This document shows positions 60,360 to 64,000 of a stretch of DNA of 64,000 nucleotides, piece by piece. The notes under the pieces are model-generated. The model saw only the letters and a program-made list of their open reading frames with translations. It had not been told where the DNA came from and searched no databases. Positions within the stretch are counted from its first letter, which is position 1; the number at the start of each line of letters is the position of its first letter. Source of the DNA: Escarpia spicata (taxonomy: Eukaryota > Annelida > Polychaeta > Sabellida > Siboglinidae); the NCBI GenBank assembly GCA_963995525.1, contig OZ023214.1, forward strand, positions 49,230,725 to 49,294,724, in the 5' to 3' direction. The position numbers and the translations under genes are program-made.

Positions 60360-62090
60360 CTCAAAAAGTTCATGTGCACGAAATGAGATTATTTTCAGAT
60401 CATACATTGACATGTCCATGCATGATGTTATATACTGTTACTATTTCATTAGAAACCCGGCGGAGTTGAAGCTCACTAGATGAAGATATTAAAGTCTTTG
60501 TAAGTAGCCATGATTGGCATCGAATTTACAGCGGTAACAGACCCGGCGCGTAAAGAACCGTTGCACATTCTCTAACTGGTCAGTCATGCCCAAGTACTGC
60601 CTAGCTGGTATGTATGGGTTCCATATAGTAGAACAATATTCCAGCACTGGGCGCACACATGATTAATATGCTTTAATGATAGCACATGCATCAACAATAT
60701 TAAAGCAGGGAAAAACATTAATTTCGCTGTATGCTTTGTGAGAAATATACATAATGTGCTGCTTAACTCAACATTTCTCATCCACTGTAACCCCAAGATC
60801 TCGGTATTCATTAACGTTAACAAGCTGTACATCTTTCAGATGATAGGTAGCCGGGATACTATTTCCAATCGTCCGTAGATAGCATTTATGTTCAGCTACA
60901 CGAAGTTGCCACCGGTCTGCCCAAACCACGAATACATTCAGACAGTTTTGTTTTGCATATCAGGTCGTTCGAAACATCCAAGAACACGGTGGGTGTTTTG
61001 GTATCGTCCGCAAACAAACATGTATTAGTGTTAACAGTCACACTTTCGTCGGGCAGATCGTTTACGTACAATGTGAATAATAGGGGACCGGTGCACGAGC
61101 CTTGCGGGACTCCGGAAGAGACATCGGTATAACCAGAACATTTTCCACCTATTTTAACTCTTTGTTTGCGGGTGCTCAGAAAACTCGTGAACCATTGTAA
61201 AATGTTACCGCATATCCCATACGTCTGTAGTTTGTATAATGATTTAGGATGAGGTATCGTATCGAACGCTTTGGAAAAGTCGATATACACCGTGTTAACG
61301 AACGTTTTGAGTCAATAGCCTTAACCCACTAGTTACTGCAGTTCAATAGCTGCAGCTCTGTGGATCGCCCTTTCACAAAACCGTATTTAGTATCTGTAAT
61401 TAGATGATTTTGATGCAGGTGGTAATTTATCCTGTCAGCCAATATTCGTTCAAACAAACGGTACACAGCTGGTAGAATGCTAATCGGACGGTAATTACAT
61501 GCCTGCGATGCATCTTCTTTCTTATAAACAGAGATGATGTCCGCCAATTTCCAGGGTGAAGGACATACCCTAATGTCGAGTGACATTTTGAAAATAATAT
61601 ACAGTGGAGTACATCGTTCGTATGAAAGACATTTAAGTACAACGGAGGGTATGCCGTCCGGGCTACGGCTGAACTTATTTGGCAGCTTACACATGAATTT
61701 AAGCACAAGCTCTGGAGAGAGTTTAATGTTAGGTCACTGAACATTTGTACACATGTTTAACTCTGATAAGTCCCATCGTCCATAAAAAAAACACGAAAAT
61801 TGTCTGTTTAATTCATTGGTTTCGCCGGTATCACTAACAGATAATTCACCACATGTGTTAAGTAGGAGGGGATACCCCGTCTTTACATACGCGCTGGTAG
61901 TTGATATATTTGTAAAAGGCAGAATTGTCACCTGATTGCAAGATCGTCCGCTCCCTATTGTTAACACATTGTTGGACAGCTAGCATGTACTCGCTTTGCG
62001 CGGACCGCCATGTGTACACACCGTTAGGCAGGCGTTTACATTTTGGGCGCAACTTGACAATATGTTTTGGGTAGTTTGTGCATTTTTTAT
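60360..62090 (-). mobile_element. Jockey/CR1-superfamily reverse transcriptase relic
   Basis: In minus-strand order: the linker with CVNNRERTILQSGDNSAFYK and YINYQRVCKDG (62050-61860); the reverse transcriptase start with SPDGIPSVVLKCLSYE, NYRPISILPAVYRLFERIL and YGFVKGRSTELQLLN (61700-61330); the catalytic part with MYIDFSKAFDTIPHPK, SGVPQGSCTGPLLFTLYVN and CLFADDTKT (61290-60990); and C-terminal pieces in shifted frames (ARPVLEYCSTIWNPY-like, about 60640). It is distinct from both CR1 families above. It is inserted before module A of the next repeat copy, carries several frameshifts, and is inactive. Confidence 0.85.
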
Positions 62091-62094
62091 TCGG

Positions 62095-63110
62095 CGTATT
62101 TTAGCGAGACGCCTTTACCCTTGAATGTGTAATTATTGGAATAGTTAATGATTCTAAATTCTACACACTCCGATAAGATATCCATCTGACTTCAATTTAG
62201 GAATGACGGTATATTGAGCAATACTAAGTGTGGAAGCCCGGTCTGGTGCTGTACTGAAAAAGTGTATAATTCAATGTTCTGAGCTATCAAAATGTGAACG
62301 GTTGATTGGTTGTTTTGCAATCATGCCTGTCTGTGTGCGGTTGTACATCTAGAATGACTTACTGCCACAGGTATTATCGTTGTTAGCGTATCAGTTGTTG
62401 AAGAAGGGAGAAAACATTGTTTGTGTAGTATGTAATGTAACTTTTAACCGGTTTTTACGTATAATTGTTCGCAACGTCACGCGTCCTTATTCCACGCTAC
62501 GTAACTGTTGTAATGTGAAGTTAGACCGCTAAAGGCTCGGATACGCTGCGGACTGAGTCGGTGTCAGTCGGTTAGGGTATCCACACATCCGATTGTAATC
62601 GGGGCTAGTCTGCGAAAGTTTACGTGATTGTGACGTCACGCTGGTTTTGAGTCTAACTGTGTCGGTATCAGTCGGTGTAGTATATACACTGCAGTCGTGG
62701 TGAGTCTGGACTAGTCGGATTTGGTCTGGTCGATAGGGTCGGGCAAAAGGTGTCAGTGTATCACGGGCGTTAGGTAAACCGGTTTGATTTGGTGTAAAGA
62801 CAATTTAAATCGGTGAAACTTGTGCGTCATTTACAAACGACATTTACCGCTTATGGATTTTGAGATTGACCAATCCTTTTGTTTTGATGCGCCTCTGAGC
62901 TTGGTTTCCAAGGATTTAGGCGCAATAGAAGTTATCTTATTATTATTATTATTATTATTGTATTCTTAAACACAAATGACATACAGAAGGAAAATATCAG
63001 GCCCGAAGCGTGGCTTAATTTGGGGACGCTTTCGGCATCCACCCGTTCAGATCTTCATATGGACCCCCCTGGTATGTTCAAGCGGAACCCTTGCTTCATG
63101 TACTGGTTGT
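62095..63110 (+). repeat. Composite repeat copy R5, partial module A
   Basis: Matches 52985-53970 (TTTTAGCGAGACGCCTTTAC, ACTTCAATTTAGGAATGACG, GTAACTGTTGTAATGTG, GGGTATCCACACATC). A (ATT)n run interrupts it at 62936-62960. Confidence 0.85.
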
Positions 63111-64000
63111 TTTTATTATCTTCACTGTCCTATTGAGCAAAACAATAAGCACGCATCCAGTAGCTGGCGTAAATTAATACATATGAAATTGACATCACGT
63201 GCAAGTTAACTTACAACACACACATAACACACTACGAACGAAAGGCGACCCGAAGGAGTGTCGTGTGAATATGTACACAGTGTCTACATGTCTGAGTTTG
63301 CTTGCGTGCAGGCTTTATGCAAGTTCACAAAGCCGGATCGAGGTACGTTTTTGAAAAACCCGCGAGTTTCCCGGCAATCAGATCGATCGACTGTGCTTAA
63401 AATATCTTGTAATCCATCTGAACAGCATACCATTGCTATATCTGTGAACATGTTGCGACTTGAAAAAAGTAAGTTCACACATAACGCGGTATCAGTAGTC
63501 CTGGTTCTGCCCTACAGACCCACACAAAAATTGTATGTAGACGGAGTTTGAATTTTGATTTTGTGTTCTACGCACCCTGTGTTTCAACACTTCAGAAGGC
63601 GCTTTTTGAAAATCAGTTGGATGAGAAATACAATATGGCCACCCACCCGGGACGATCGTCGATTGTAGAAACATGACCAGCCATAACTTTCGATTGAGGT
63701 GAGCCAGAAACATAACATTCCAAACACAAAATTCATGTAACCCACCAGGTGATTTATAACAATAAACACCTGTAATTTATATCTAGCAAGCCTATACATG
63801 TAAATCAGACTTTGGATCATATAGGCCTAAAATTAGGTAATCACGATTTTGGCAGTTTCCCCCTTGTGATTTGTGGTAATAGATGACACGCTTCACTCCA
63901 GCTTTCTTAATCAGTCAAATTAATGGGTTAAAATTGACCTTTTTTACCATATCTGGTTGCTAAACGGGATAAAATTGTATACCCTCCACCCCATGTAGCG
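63111..64000. other. Right edge of window, no gene seen
   Basis: 63290-63440 is weakly similar to module B (GCCGGATCGAGGT, GAGTTTCCCGGCAATCAG compare with 39610-39670). The rest is AT-rich without recognisable coding or RNA features. Confidence 0.35.

Overview
This window is animal nuclear DNA. It has GT-AG introns, secreted cysteine-rich modules on single exons, APE-type non-LTR retrotransposons (RTE and CR1/L2 families), MITE-like foldbacks and very long GT, GA and GAGT microsatellites. I read it as a marine invertebrate (lophotrochozoan or basal deuterostome); the sequence alone does not fix the species. Gene density is low and most of the window is mobile or repeated DNA. Region 1 (1-6.3 kb) holds a decayed RTE retrotransposon 5' end on the minus strand. 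After it come four exons encoding the C-terminal half of a PARP2-like poly(ADP-ribose) polymerase catalytic domain on the plus strand, with anomalies at two exon boundaries. Region 2 (6.4-17.2 kb) is a mosaic of a TIR-bounded element with an unrecognised 165-codon ORF, MITEs, a GA microsatellite, a CR1-type 3' fragment and a decayed CR1 copy. Region 3 (17.8-23.1 kb) has nested insertions: two opposed RTE 3' ends, then a nearly intact two-ORF CR1/L2-like element on the minus strand. Region 4 (23.1-27 kb) is the first large copy of a long composite repeat, ending in a 1-kb GT/GAGT microsatellite. Region 5 (28.9-33.9 kb, minus strand) is a cluster of small secreted cysteine-rich modules on symmetric phase-1 exons, one exon eroded by a CA repeat. 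Region 6 (35.6-63.1 kb) carries three or more same-orientation copies of the composite repeat. Its fullest copy (52.6-60.4 kb) has four modules: A, a 2.2-kb foldback element with long inverted arms, B, and a short end module E. A CR1 element with a PHD-like/esterase ORF1 is inserted in one copy and another reverse transcriptase relic lies between copies. The most interesting signal is in the foldback element. Its core, read on the minus strand, preserves blocks of a protein with a GCDTTS motif that I associate from memory with a widespread, uncharacterised, mobile-element-linked invertebrate protein family. It appears in at least three decay states here, which suggests a foldback DNA transposon tied to that family. 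Host genes likely to be functional are limited to the PARP2-like 3' end (itself suspect) and the secreted cysteine-rich cluster.
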